The notes: generated by a model from the sequence alone, not told the origin. A stretch of 16,315 bases of DNA from Pseudomonadota bacterium (GCA_022360105.1 JAKSDL010000771.1:1-16315), one strand, 5' to 3'; counted from the first letter of the stretch, positions 7,100 to 14,625 are shown. Numbers and translations are program-made.

Positions 7100-7264
7100 T
7101 TAAAAAAATCTCAATTGAAAAGTTATTTGTCAAGTAAATGATTTTTGCACAGTCAGTGTTATGTTCACGCCTGAGCTTCGCGCAATCAGGATAAAAAGGC
7201 GAGTGTGCGGTAAGGTAACCTCTATTTCAAGGGATCAACACGACTAGCGACAATTGATTAGGCT

Positions 7265-8074
7265 TCAGCTGGATTTACGAAATTGCGCTATTTGCCGGGA
7301 AATTGCAACCAGGTTACCTGCTTCATCCCAGAGTTCGCCATCCTCTTCCAGCAACCCGCAGGTAATGTGCCTGGTTCTGAATCGACATTTCAACCATTCA
7401 CTTACGGGCAGATTTCGAATATTAACCGACATTTCCACCGTGGGAACCCAGGCAATAGGGCCTTCCGTCACGAAAATCGGTGGCGGAAAGGTATCGGAAG
7501 CCAGCAGCACACCACATAGGTCAAACTCACGCTTTTCACGAAAGCTTATCCAACCTTTGATTTCAGATTTATCACCCAGTTCTCCATTCACCCAGGCCAG
7601 ACTTTTTGGTTCCAGTAACACTTTCATGTTGTCATAGATACTGAAATTGGACATGTTTGGGATTTCCAAACACTCTGAACGGGGTGCTACATCAATAGCA
7701 CGTTCTTCGTATTTATCCAGACTGCATTCCAGATCATTTGCCACAAATGTTCCCGTAGACCACAGAATTTCCTTGCCTTCCTGAAGCAACCTGGCTTCGT
7801 AGCGATTGAACTGTTTTGAACGGGAGATCACACGAGTGACGATTTCTGCTGATTCTGTCGGTTTAGCCTTGGTTAAAAAGTTAACAGTGATAATCGGTGT
7901 CGAGGTTTTATCGCTTTGGCTTAAGAGTTGACGAGCCAGTAACCCCATCAAATAACCGCCGTTTGGTGTGCCCTGTACCAGAAAACCATCGGAAATCCTG
8001 ACTGTGTGTACCCGGATTCCGTCCTCTCTTTCTCTGGTCTTTTTTGGTTCTATTCCCTGGTCAAATATGTGCAT
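7265..8074 (-). CDS. TesB-like double-hotdog acyl-CoA thioesterase
   Basis: The product has 269 residues with two hotdog halves, expected to hydrolyse acyl-CoA in the cytosol. The first half has GTPNGGYLMGLLAR (35-48), the hotdog helix with the PNGGY signature, and a strand reading VNFLTKAKPTESAEI. The second half has LLASDTFPPPIF (190-201), with the conserved Asp194 of the thioesterase-like family, and ends WDEAGNLVAISRQIAQFR, the usual last strand. The substrate chain length is unknown. The ATG at 8074 lacks a good Shine-Dalgarno sequence but fits the family start. It lies upstream of the TetR gene on the same strand with a 206-base gap holding operator C, so separate transcription is likely. 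It may belong to the same acyl-CoA theme as the crotonase. Confidence 0.85.
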   Translation of the reverse strand: MHIFDQGIEPKKTREREDGIRVHTVRISDGFLVQGTPNGGYLMGLLARQLLSQSDKTSTPIITVNFLTKAKPTESAEIVTRVISRSKQFNRYEARLLQEGKEILWSTGTFVANDLECSLDKYEERAIDVAPRSECLEIPNMSNFSIYDNMKVLLEPKSLAWVNGELGDKSEIKGWISFREKREFDLCGVLLASDTFPPPIFVTEGPIAWVPTVEMSVNIRNLPVSEWLKCRFRTRHITCGLLEEDGELWDEAGNLVAISRQIAQFRKSS

Positions 8075-8162
8075 ATGGGATTACTGTTGTTTAATGATCG
8101 TTTTGCCGATACCAAATACGGAAAGACGCATATAATTATTGATCGGGTTATAGTCTTGAGTT

Positions 8163-8189
8163 CGGGATTCTATAACGCTATTAATCCCG
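8163..8189 (-). terminator. Hairpin across the rubrerythrin stop codon
   Basis: CGGGATT (8163-8169) pairs with AATCCCG (8183-8189) around a 13-base loop. The hairpin spans the stop codon at 8170-8172. No U-run follows on the minus strand, so it is at most a weak terminator or a 3'-end stabiliser. Confidence 0.3.
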
Positions 8190-8748
8190 TTGAAGCTTCA
8201 AAATGTGCCTGGGGGTGAGCGCAGGCTGGACAGGCATCCGGAGCTGAATTGCCTTCGTGAATATAGCCACAATTTCTGCAGCGCCAGATAGTTTTTTCTG
8301 CTTTTTTGAATACGGCTTCATTTTTAATATTTTCTTGTAGAGCGCGGTATCGTTCCCCATGCCATTTTTCCGCTACACAGACAAATTCAAATACTCGGGC
8401 AATATCTTCAAATCCCTCTTCCCTGGCCACCTTGGCAAAACCGGGATAAAGCTCTTGCCATTCGCATTCTTCACCTGAAGCGGCAGAATCAAGGTTTTCC
8501 AGGGTTGTACCGATTTTTCCGGCCGGGTAGGATTCGGTTATTTCGACATCGCCGCCTTCCAAAAACTTGAAAAATCGCTTGGCATGTTCCTTTTCCTGAT
8601 TTGCAGTTTCTTCAAATATAGCGGAAATCTGGACAAAACCTTCTTTTTTTGCCTGGCTTGCAAAGTAAGTGTATCGGTTGCGTGCCTGTGATTCTCCGGC
8701 AAATGCCTTTAACAGGTTCTTTTCTGTTTTCGTCCCTTTAATACTCAT
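8170..8748 (-). CDS. rbr: Rubrerythrin (diiron peroxidase with C-terminal rubredoxin domain)
   Basis: Rubrerythrin reduces hydrogen peroxide in the cytosol of anaerobes and microaerophiles. The 192 residues match the classical form. The diiron ligands can be read at Glu19 (GESQARN), Glu52 and His55 (QEKEHAKR), Glu93 and Glu96 (GEECEW), Glu127 and His130 (AEKWHGERY). The rubredoxin site is Cys157/Cys160 (WRCRNCGYIH) and Cys173/Cys176 (DACPACAHP). All ligands are present, so it should be active. The start at 8748 is fixed by a strong GGAGG seven bases upstream. It appears to be monocistronic, with a 344-base upstream region. Its presence suggests a lineage that meets low oxygen. Control by PerR would be usual, but I see no clear PerR box. 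Confidence 0.96.
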   Translation of the reverse strand: MSIKGTKTEKNLLKAFAGESQARNRYTYFASQAKKEGFVQISAIFEETANQEKEHAKRFFKFLEGGDVEITESYPAGKIGTTLENLDSAASGEECEWQELYPGFAKVAREEGFEDIARVFEFVCVAEKWHGERYRALQENIKNEAVFKKAEKTIWRCRNCGYIHEGNSAPDACPACAHPQAHFEASTGLIAL

Positions 8749-8798
8749 CGCTTTTCCTCCATGTATAAATTAGACTTTTCTCAATCGCGGTTTCAATC

Positions 8799-8822
8799 AT
8801 CACTCGATTGAGTGATTTTTTC
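8799..8822 (+). terminator. Hairpin with T-run, plus-strand orientation
   Basis: ATCACTC (8799-8805), loop GATT, GAGTGAT (8810-8816), then TTTTTT on the plus strand. The form is that of an intrinsic terminator, but both flanking genes read on the minus strand. It would stop a plus-strand (antisense) transcript, or it could be a regulatory dyad upstream of rubrerythrin. Confidence 0.4.
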
Positions 8823-9040
8823 AAGAAGTAAACGAATAAGCATTGACCCGCTCTACCCAAACCCAATTTTGTTAGGATTATTTGAGCAACCTGAGACCCA
8901 GAATATTTAATATGAAAGAGCCGGGGTTTTGTAAAGAAATGAAGTGGATAACAAGAGAAAATGTCCCCCTGCGTGAAGCTGGGAAACCGATTAGGCTATC
9001 AGTCAGAAACGGCTTTTAACCTTGCTTTTGAACCTTTTAT

Positions 9041-9069
9041 CCGGGTCACCCCGGGTTTGGGTAACCCGG
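9041..9069 (-). terminator. GC-rich hairpin 24 bases after the lpdA stop
   Basis: CCGGGTCACCC (9041-9051) pairs with GGGTAACCCGG (9059-9069) with one mismatch and a seven-base loop, giving a very stable stem. An inner alternative (CCCGGGTT/AACCCGGG) also exists. No U-run follows on the minus strand. The position suggests an end-of-transcript structure for lpdA. Confidence 0.5.
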
Positions 9070-9092
9070 GAATATGCATTTAAAATCGAATC

Positions 9093-10496
9093 TTAAATCG
9101 CATGTATACCACGTCCTTCCACGGCAACCTGACAGGCTTCTTTAATTGCTTCAAGAAAGGTTGGATGGGCGTGACTGGTATGAACGAGTTGATCGGCGGT
9201 CAGTTTTTGTTCAAAGGCAATCACAGCCTCGCCGATCATCTCTGAGGCATGGGGTGCCACAAGATGCAGTCCGAGAAGTGTTTGGTCGGTTTCGTGTATC
9301 AGAACTTTAGCAAAACCATCCAGCTTATCCGCGGTATGTGCCCTTCCCAAGGCCCTGTTTTGGCAGATTCCTGATTTATACGGAACATTCTGTTTGACCA
9401 GTTCTTCCTCTGTGTATCCCACGCTGGCCGTTTCCGGTGAGGTATAAACGACCGAAGGAATTGCCTTGTAGTCGATTTTTTTGTCTTTTCCCGCAAACAA
9501 TTCTGCCAGGTAGATCCCTTCTTCTGAAGCCTTGTGAGCCAGCATTATACCACCTGTTGCATCTCCAATGGCATGGATAGTGTCAACAGACGTCTGCAGG
9601 TTTTCATTCACTTTGATTGAACCGTTTGGGTTCACCTCAACGCCGATAGTTTCAAGGTTTAATCCTTCTACATAAGGTTTCCTGCCTGTCGCCGACATAC
9701 AATAATCGGATTCCAGTTCAATGGGATTACCTTTGTTATCTGCAGCCCTGACTCGAACTTTTTGTCCTGAATTGGATACCTCTTCTACCCTGCAGTTAAA
9801 TTTAAATTTCAGACCGAGTTTTTTCAGGGATCGCAGCAACTCTTTGCACAATCCTCCGTCAAAATTGGGCAATACGGAGTCTGCAATTTCCAGGACTTCC
9901 ACCTTGGTGCCCAATCTTGTAAAAATAGTGCCAATTTCAAGACCTATAACACCAGCTCCAATAATGACCAACGATTCCGGGATTTCTTGTAATGACAGCA
10001 TATCTGAAGATGAAAGAATACGCTGGTTATCAAAGCGGGCAAATGGCAAAGAAGCTGGTTCAGATCCTGTAGCCAGAATAAACTTATCAGCCTCGAATGA
10101 TGCCCCCCGGTCCTCTCCTTCAGTTAGTTTGATCGCTGTTGTAGATTCAAATGAAGCCCGTCCATTCTTGACATCGACACCATTTTTATTAAGCAACGCA
10201 CTTATCCCTTTGACGTTTTGCCGGATGACTGTTTCCTTGCGTGAGAGCATTTTAGGGTAGTCGACTGTTACCTCTCCAATCTCAATACCTATTTTCTTGA
10301 ATTGCTTGTTAGCGTCGTAAACATGGGCTGTCATTTCAAGCAGGGTTTTAGTGGGAATACAACCGACATTGAGGCAGGTTCCTCCCAGGGTTTTATCTTT
10401 TTCTACCAACAGTGTTTTCATTCCCAATTGAGAGCACCGAATCGCAGAAACGTACCCTCCTGGCCCTGAACCGATAACAACTACATCGTATTTCAT
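9093..10496 (-). CDS. lpdA: Dihydrolipoyl dehydrogenase (E3)
   Basis: E3 reoxidises dihydrolipoyl groups of the pyruvate, 2-oxoglutarate or branched-chain dehydrogenase complexes and of the glycine cleavage system, using FAD and NAD+ in the cytosol. The 467 residues match the family. Visible parts are the FAD-binding GSGPGGYVSA (9-18), the redox disulfide GGTCLNVGCIPTK (38-50, Cys41/Cys46), the NAD-binding GAGVIGLEIG, the second FAD motif AIGDATGG, and the catalytic dyad His444/Glu449 in HAHPTFLEA, the same numbers as in E. coli. These separate it from mercuric reductase and glutathione reductase. The start is supported by AAAGGAAGG just upstream of the ATG at 10496. No E1 or E2 genes are in the window, so it is a stand-alone E3. 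The HAD gene lies 83 bases upstream on the same strand. Confidence 0.96.
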   Translation of the reverse strand: MKYDVVVIGSGPGGYVSAIRCSQLGMKTLLVEKDKTLGGTCLNVGCIPTKTLLEMTAHVYDANKQFKKIGIEIGEVTVDYPKMLSRKETVIRQNVKGISALLNKNGVDVKNGRASFESTTAIKLTEGEDRGASFEADKFILATGSEPASLPFARFDNQRILSSSDMLSLQEIPESLVIIGAGVIGLEIGTIFTRLGTKVEVLEIADSVLPNFDGGLCKELLRSLKKLGLKFKFNCRVEEVSNSGQKVRVRAADNKGNPIELESDYCMSATGRKPYVEGLNLETIGVEVNPNGSIKVNENLQTSVDTIHAIGDATGGIMLAHKASEEGIYLAELFAGKDKKIDYKAIPSVVYTSPETASVGYTEEELVKQNVPYKSGICQNRALGRAHTADKLDGFAKVLIHETDQTLLGLHLVAPHASEMIGEAVIAFEQKLTADQLVHTSHAHPTFLEAIKEACQVAVEGRGIHAI

Positions 10497-10522
10497 ATAC
10501 CTTCCTTTTGAAAATAATTAAT

Positions 10523-10541
10523 AACCGCCAGTAATGCGGTT
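10523..10541 (-). terminator. Weak hairpin between the HAD and lpdA genes
   Basis: AACCGC (10523-10528) and GCGGTT (10536-10541) form a six-base stem with a seven-base loop. On the minus strand it is followed by an AT-rich tail, ATTAATTATTTT. It could end the HAD transcript before lpdA. Confidence 0.35.
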
Positions 10542-10579
10542 TTCATCATCTTATCGAACCCTCTATATTGGTGTTCTGT

Positions 10580-11233
10580 TTATATTATGGACTTAATTTC
10601 TGTTTCCAACCCTTTACAATCCGGTAGAACAATCGTCCCATCCGGGAATGTGACTTCACCCTGAATGCCGATAAAACGTGTACCTGTTTCCCGGGCTGCG
10701 TTTAGATCAGTTAACGCATCTCCCACAAAAATACATTTTTCCGGTGAGAAGTTGTTTATACCCAGTATGCGCCGCACATGATCCGGCTTTTTAGTGGGCG
10801 ATCCCAATACTTCCTGAAAATAGTCTGTCATACACCTCCTATTCACAATCTCAAGCAATTCAGACTGGGGTGTGCCGGAAATGACATATAACTTCAGTTG
10901 CCGATGAAATTTCTTCAAAAACGATTCAGCGCCTGAAATCCAATCTGCCGCTACCACCTGATCTTTCACCATGCTTGAGAATTCTTCTGCAAGCACCGTT
11001 AACTGTTCACCAGAGACGGGATCATTTAAAAAATTTTCATGATAATATTTAATCTTTTCCACCCTGCTGATACCACCGTGTTTCAAGTGATGGTCAATCA
11101 CATTGTTTACGACCTCGTCACCGTACTTTTTGAACATCGATTTAAAAGCCTCAGTTTTTATATTGGTGGAATCGAGAATAACTCCATCAAAATCGAAAAA
11201 GATCGCCTGCAGATCGGAGAATTTCATAGGCAT
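10580..11233 (-). CDS. HAD-superfamily hydrolase (phosphoglycolate-phosphatase-like)
   Basis: This 217-residue soluble phosphatase carries all HAD motifs. Motif I is FFDFDGVILDS (12-22), with nucleophile Asp14 and acid/base Asp16. Motif II is VISGT (117-121, Ser119). Motif III is Lys148 or Lys149 in SPTKKPDH. Motif IV is VGDALTDLNAA (170-180), with Asp172 and Asp176. Residues 24-90 form the helical C1 cap. The HHLKHGGISRVEKIKYY segment (48-64) resembles HAD hydrolases often found in surface-polysaccharide clusters; this is a loose impression and no such genes are near. The substrate is unassigned. The start at 11233 has no clear Shine-Dalgarno sequence, and a second in-frame ATG lies two codons later (MPM). 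It is probably transcribed ahead of lpdA, though the hairpin at 10523-10541 may separate them. Confidence 0.9.
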   Translation of the reverse strand: MPMKFSDLQAIFFDFDGVILDSTNIKTEAFKSMFKKYGDEVVNNVIDHHLKHGGISRVEKIKYYHENFLNDPVSGEQLTVLAEEFSSMVKDQVVAADWISGAESFLKKFHRQLKLYVISGTPQSELLEIVNRRCMTDYFQEVLGSPTKKPDHVRRILGINNFSPEKCIFVGDALTDLNAARETGTRFIGIQGEVTFPDGTIVLPDCKGLETEIKSII

Positions 11234-11715
11234 TCATTAATAAAAAAAAATGGATCAATCACGTTATGTTTAAAGCCGGATTAAATGTTTCCCTAAAACG
11301 TCGTTCATTCTAAACATGAAAGGGATAATTGACAAAGGGTACCTTGATCAAGCCGACACAGCTCGTTTTGGTTCGCCTAAAAAAAGCGGTTAAACACGTT
11401 TAAACGGACAAAAATTAACATTACAATCACGAGAAAACGAAGAATTTGGATTCAGTTCAAAGCAAAATCGTTTATTTACTATTGATTTTTTCTTTCATTT
11501 GTTAAAGACTTCAACTTGGCAAAAAAGGTGAGAAATCACGAATCTATCGTAAAATGTGCGATGGACTATAAAGCCAAAATGTAATACGGTTTGTGTTGCT
11601 TGCAAACAAACGTCTGTAGCACGTCAGGAACGGACCTTAGTTGTTCAACACCGCTGGAGAGTTATAAAAGCGGTGAGATTTGAATTGTAGGTTAAAAAAG
11701 GAGATTTAAAAAAAC
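11234..11715. other. Long intergenic leader upstream of the nucleobase permease
   Basis: These 482 bases between divergent genes have no convincing ORF. They hold a TTAAAC-AC-GTTTAA dyad (about 11390-11403), a CACCGCT/AGCGGTG hairpin (11649-11675) and a strong AAGGAG before the permease start. The size of the region suggests a structured or regulated 5' leader, but I do not recognise a known purine, preQ1 or xanthine riboswitch core. Confidence 0.5.
11649..11675 (+). promoter_or_regulatory. Hairpin in the permease leader
   Basis: CACCGCT (11649-11655) pairs with AGCGGTG (11669-11675) around a 13-base loop. It ends 22 bases before the AAGGAG at 11698-11703 that serves the permease ATG at 11716. 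Its place just ahead of the ribosome-binding site would suit translational control. Confidence 0.4.
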
Positions 11716-13263
11716 ATGGCTGCACAAGAAACAAGCGAAAGCAAGGCATGGATTGTATATCCTATTGGTAGTAAACCGGAATGGCCTAAAGCCATTCTAC
11801 TTGGAATTCAGCAATACTTCACCATGTTCGGAGCAACAGTTTTAATCCCTACCATTGTAGGGGGAGCGATGAAACTGCCTCCTGAGCAGATGGCATTGTT
11901 GATTTCCACCATCTTTTTTACATCCGGATTGTGTACATTAATTCAGCAATCCCCATTGGGAAACCGTCTTCCCGTTATTCAGGGAGGAACATTCTCATTT
12001 TTAGGACCAACCTTTGCGATCATTGGAATGGTAGCCGCAAAAAAAGCGACAGGCGACCTACCGCTCTGGCAGTTGCAAATTCAGGAAGTCGCCGGGGCTA
12101 TCATGATTGCTTCCCTTGCGGAAATTGTATTGGGTTACACGGGGGTCCTGGGCCAAATTAAAAGGCTTATCAGCCCTGTTGTCATCGGTCCGACAATTGC
12201 CATGATAGGGCTAGCATTATTTAATATTGGTGCTCCTACAATGGCTGGCAACTGGTTTATCTCACTCGCCACCTTGATTGCATTGATCCTTTATTCTCAA
12301 GTATTTTCCCGAAAATCGAGAATATTTATGCTGTTTCCGGTCCTGTTGGCGATTGCTACAGGATGGATATTAGCTGCCCTGGGCACTATGACAGGGCTGA
12401 TTGCTAAAGGTAATGCTGCGTATCTGAATACAGATCTGATTGTCAACGCGCCCTGGTTCAGTCTAATGCCAATGATGCCCTTCAAATGGGGAGTCCCCGA
12501 TTTCGGTAGCACGACACTCTGGGCCGGTGCATTAGGAATGTTGGCCGGTTATCTGGCTTCGATGATCGAATCCATCGGTGACTATTACGCCTGTGCAAGA
12601 ATGTCAGAGGCTCCGGCACCCACCAGTAGAATGATTTCCAAAGGTCTTGGTGCAGAAGGACTGGGCTGTTTTGTGGCTGGTATCCTGCAAACTTGTAATG
12701 GTACTACCACATATTCCGAAAACATCGGATCTATTGGTTTAACCCGCGTGGCTAGTCGTCGTGTTGTTCGTTGCGGTGCTATCGTTATGCTGTTTATTCC
12801 CGTTATCGGCAAGTTCGGGGCTCTTTTAGCTACCTTGCCCGGACCGGTCGTAGGGGCAATGTATGTAGGCTTATTTGGAATGATCGCTTCAGTGGGACTT
12901 TCTAACCTGCAAATTGTCAATCTTAACAATTCGCGTAACCTCTTCATTATCGGCCTTGCCTTCTTTTCGGGTTTGAGCGTTCCTTACGCTTTCAACCCTA
13001 TGCTGTCGACAGGCGCTGTCCCCATTGATTGGAGTGCGGGAGGTCAATTCCTGAGAGTATTGGGAGACATCTGTCAAGCGATCCTGACAACTGGAATGGC
13101 AGTTACCGCCCTGGTCGGAATCGTTCTGGACAACCTGTTACCTGGTGCAACCAAAGCCGAACGAGGTTTGGAGGTCTGGGAATCTGAAGCCTCGGAAGAA
13201 GCTTGGGAAAAGGCTGAAGCTCAATGGGCTGCAATGAAAGAAGGTGAAATGCGACCCGTTTAA
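11716..13263 (+). CDS. NCS2/NAT-family nucleobase permease (uracil-xanthine type)
   Basis: This 515-residue inner-membrane protein should have 14 TM segments and import a purine or pyrimidine base with a cation. The NAT signature is ENIGSIGLTR (335-344), preceded by GTTTYS. The substrate-binding Glu of TM8 is Glu285 in SMIESIGDYYA, and Glu335 starts the signature. The ESIGDYYA..GAEGLGC pattern brings it closer to the NAT branch that includes ascorbate carriers (SVCT) than to UraA. The usual QH pair of TM1 is Gln32-Gln33 here. The C-terminal 40 residues are charged (ESEASEEAWEKAEAQW) and cytosolic. The start is fixed by AAGGAG 13 bases upstream, and a hairpin follows the stop. Specificity (xanthine, urate, uracil) cannot be read from the sequence. 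Confidence 0.93.
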   Translation: MAAQETSESKAWIVYPIGSKPEWPKAILLGIQQYFTMFGATVLIPTIVGGAMKLPPEQMALLISTIFFTSGLCTLIQQSPLGNRLPVIQGGTFSFLGPTFAIIGMVAAKKATGDLPLWQLQIQEVAGAIMIASLAEIVLGYTGVLGQIKRLISPVVIGPTIAMIGLALFNIGAPTMAGNWFISLATLIALILYSQVFSRKSRIFMLFPVLLAIATGWILAALGTMTGLIAKGNAAYLNTDLIVNAPWFSLMPMMPFKWGVPDFGSTTLWAGALGMLAGYLASMIESIGDYYACARMSEAPAPTSRMISKGLGAEGLGCFVAGILQTCNGTTTYSENIGSIGLTRVASRRVVRCGAIVMLFIPVIGKFGALLATLPGPVVGAMYVGLFGMIASVGLSNLQIVNLNNSRNLFIIGLAFFSGLSVPYAFNPMLSTGAVPIDWSAGGQFLRVLGDICQAILTTGMAVTALVGIVLDNLLPGATKAERGLEVWESEASEEAWEKAEAQWAAMKEGEMRPV

Positions 13264-13287
13264 TTTCTGCTTGTAAAAGTGCTCTTT

Positions 13288-13313
13288 GGATGCGAGCTTT
13301 ATAGTTCGCATCC
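13288..13313 (+). terminator. Hairpin after the permease gene
   Basis: GGATGCGA (13288-13295) pairs perfectly with TCGCATCC (13306-13313) around a ten-base loop, 24 bases after the permease stop. It lacks a strong T-run (ACCTTAATTTG follows), so it may be a weak terminator or a 3' barrier. Confidence 0.5.
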
Positions 13314-13391
13314 ACCTTAATTTGTTCTGACCTCCCACCTTTGACGACTGACAACCCATCTCCAAACGCAAAAATAAACAAGGAAAAACCA

Positions 13392-13772
13392 GTGAGCAGC
13401 ATAATCAAATCCATTCTCTACTTTTTACTGATTTCAATAGGGTTACTCGCCATGTATTCAATTTTGAATGCCGGCAACCCAAATAGTCTGCTTAGAGAAT
13501 TTGTACCCAATCCCCAATATGATGTTTATGTTGCTCTTGGCAGCTCTGTAACAGTTTTTGTGCTAGGTTTTTTTGTGTTTTACGGCAGGGATCGAGAGGG
13601 TTTTCAGCAAATTATTCAGATGAATGATGAGAAGATCCGATCCTTGAGAAAAAAAGGCAAATCTGACGATGAGATCGCAGAATCCATTCTTTCGGCGATG
13701 GGTAGTAGAGGCGGTTATCGATACAAAATGGCCAAAAAGAAACTGGTGGCTTATCTCTCTTCCTTTTCCTAG
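13392..13772 (+). CDS. Small two-TM membrane protein, unknown function
   Basis: I choose the GTG at 13392 because AAGGA (13380-13384) lies seven bases upstream. A TTG at 13341 would add 17 polar residues. The product has 126 residues with two hydrophobic segments (about 5-26 and 45-64) joined by a short polar loop, then a charged cytosolic tail. The tail has RSLRKKGKSDDEIAESILSAMG (83-104), which looks like a small helical motif, and ends in KMAKKKLVAYLSSF. I do not recognise the family. The gene lies 36 bases ahead of another single-TM protein on the same strand, so the two may work together. Confidence 0.75.
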   Translation: MSSIIKSILYFLLISIGLLAMYSILNAGNPNSLLREFVPNPQYDVYVALGSSVTVFVLGFFVFYGRDREGFQQIIQMNDEKIRSLRKKGKSDDEIAESILSAMGSRGGYRYKMAKKKLVAYLSSFS

Positions 13773-13808
13773 GCAAATTGCTTTAACCCGGCATTTATCA
13801 AATCAAAA

Positions 13809-14273
13809 ATGATAGACTCAATATTAAGCGAACAATGGATCTTCATTGCTATTATTTTTTTTGGATTTATCGGATACATTTCCTGGATTCGCTGGCGAGA
13901 TCATCGTTGGATTGAAAAACGATTCCGGAGAGCAAATGTAATTGCCATGAGCTTTGGTGTCAATTATTTTGGCAGGGAATCAGAACCGGGAAAGCCATCT
14001 CGAAGCAGTGGGTTTCTGGTGTTGCTAAAGGATCGTTTGTTTTACAGGAGTCGCTGGGCAAACATTGAAGTTGAAGTACCCGGTGCCGAAATTACCAGGA
14101 TATACCCCGATTCGTCGCATAAGGGTGTGGACCTCCATCAATCCGTCATGAAGGTGGAGTTCATGAACGACAATAAAACGATTGATTCCGTTGCCTTCCG
14201 AGTACCCTATCCTCCACAATGGATCAATGCAATCAGCAACATCTGCCCTCGTCTGAAAAAGGACGAACACTAG
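13809..14273 (+). CDS. Single-TM protein with a PH-like domain, unknown function
   Basis: The product has 154 residues. Residues 10-28 form one TM helix, followed by a basic stretch (RWRDHRWIEKRFRR, 28-41) that should face the cytosol. Residues 45-147 look like a beta-rich PH-type domain. Strands are visible at SSGFLVLLKDRLFYRS, IEVEVPGAEITRIYP and VMKVEF, and the closing helix is PPQWINAISNI. This resembles bacterial PH or GRAM-like domains, but I make no assignment beyond the fold. It follows the two-TM protein by 36 bases. Its TAG shares the CTAG at 14270-14273 with the stop of a small ORF on the other strand. Confidence 0.75.
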   Translation: MIDSILSEQWIFIAIIFFGFIGYISWIRWRDHRWIEKRFRRANVIAMSFGVNYFGRESEPGKPSRSSGFLVLLKDRLFYRSRWANIEVEVPGAEITRIYPDSSHKGVDLHQSVMKVEFMNDNKTIDSVAFRVPYPPQWINAISNICPRLKKDEH

Positions 14274-14521
14274 CAGGTATTTATTCCATATGGCCTTCTG
14301 GTCCGGTAGCCTTTCGACCTGTCCGGCTTGATTGTGATAATGGATTTTTTTGATTTTTTTCGCCTGCCCAATTTGGCAGCTATTCTGGAATTTCTAAACC
14401 TGGAAAAGAAAAGCTTGATTGCTCCGATTCTTCTGGCCTTTTTGGAGATCGTGATCACGTCATTGACAGCTTCCACAGCGTTTATTAGTGCCGCTTGCAA
14501 CTCCATCTGATTGGATTTCAT
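14270..14521 (-). CDS. Small basic hypothetical protein
   Basis: I place the start at the ATG at 14521, directly after AAAAGGGGCGGA, rather than the GTG at 14545. The 83 residues are very basic. An amphipathic helix, ELQAALINAVEAVNDVI, is followed by SRFRNSRIAAKLGRRKKSKKS and a Arg/Lys-rich tail. I know no family match. The opposite strand also has a 60-codon hydrophobic ORF (14328-14510) covering the same DNA, so at most one is likely real. The better Shine-Dalgarno sequence and balanced codons favour this one. It may bind nucleic acid or the membrane; nothing shows which. Confidence 0.4.
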   Translation of the reverse strand: MKSNQMELQAALINAVEAVNDVITISKKARRIGAIKLFFSRFRNSRIAAKLGRRKKSKKSIITIKPDRSKGYRTRRPYGINTC

Positions 14522-14625
14522 TCCGCCCCTTTTTTTAAATTCCACGAAAAAGAATAAAAGATTTTATCTCTTTATCGGACAGGCAGAAAAAAACTTAAGA
14601 ACAGGATGATGATTCGAGGAGGGAT

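Larger units (their letters stand above)
8749..9092. other. Intergenic region between rubrerythrin and lpdA
   Basis: These 344 bases have no convincing ORF. They hold the rubrerythrin Shine-Dalgarno sequence and presumably its promoter, a hairpin with a T-run on the plus strand (8799-8822), and a GC-rich hairpin just past the lpdA stop (9041-9069). Nothing else stands out. Confidence 0.6.

Noticed and set aside
7170..7190. CCTGA...TCAGG inverted repeat after the thioesterase gene
   Set aside because: Five-base arms with an 11-base loop and no T-run on the minus strand; too weak to call a terminator.
9721..10260. 179-codon plus-strand ORF opposite lpdA
   Set aside because: It is a shadow frame: lpdA on the other strand has every catalytic motif across the same bases.
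12585..12947. 120-codon minus-strand ORF opposite the permease
   Set aside because: It is a shadow of the permease gene, whose NAT signature lies in this segment.
13321..13360. Pyrimidine-rich stretch with TGACGACTGAC, resembling part of the dispersed repeat
   Set aside because: Only a few bases match, the heptad phase is absent, and neither end of the repeat is present.
14328..14510. 60-codon hydrophobic plus-strand ORF
   Set aside because: It covers the better-supported minus-strand ORF, lacks a Shine-Dalgarno sequence, and its hydrophobicity may just mirror the Lys/Arg-rich opposite strand. Kept only as part of a finding.
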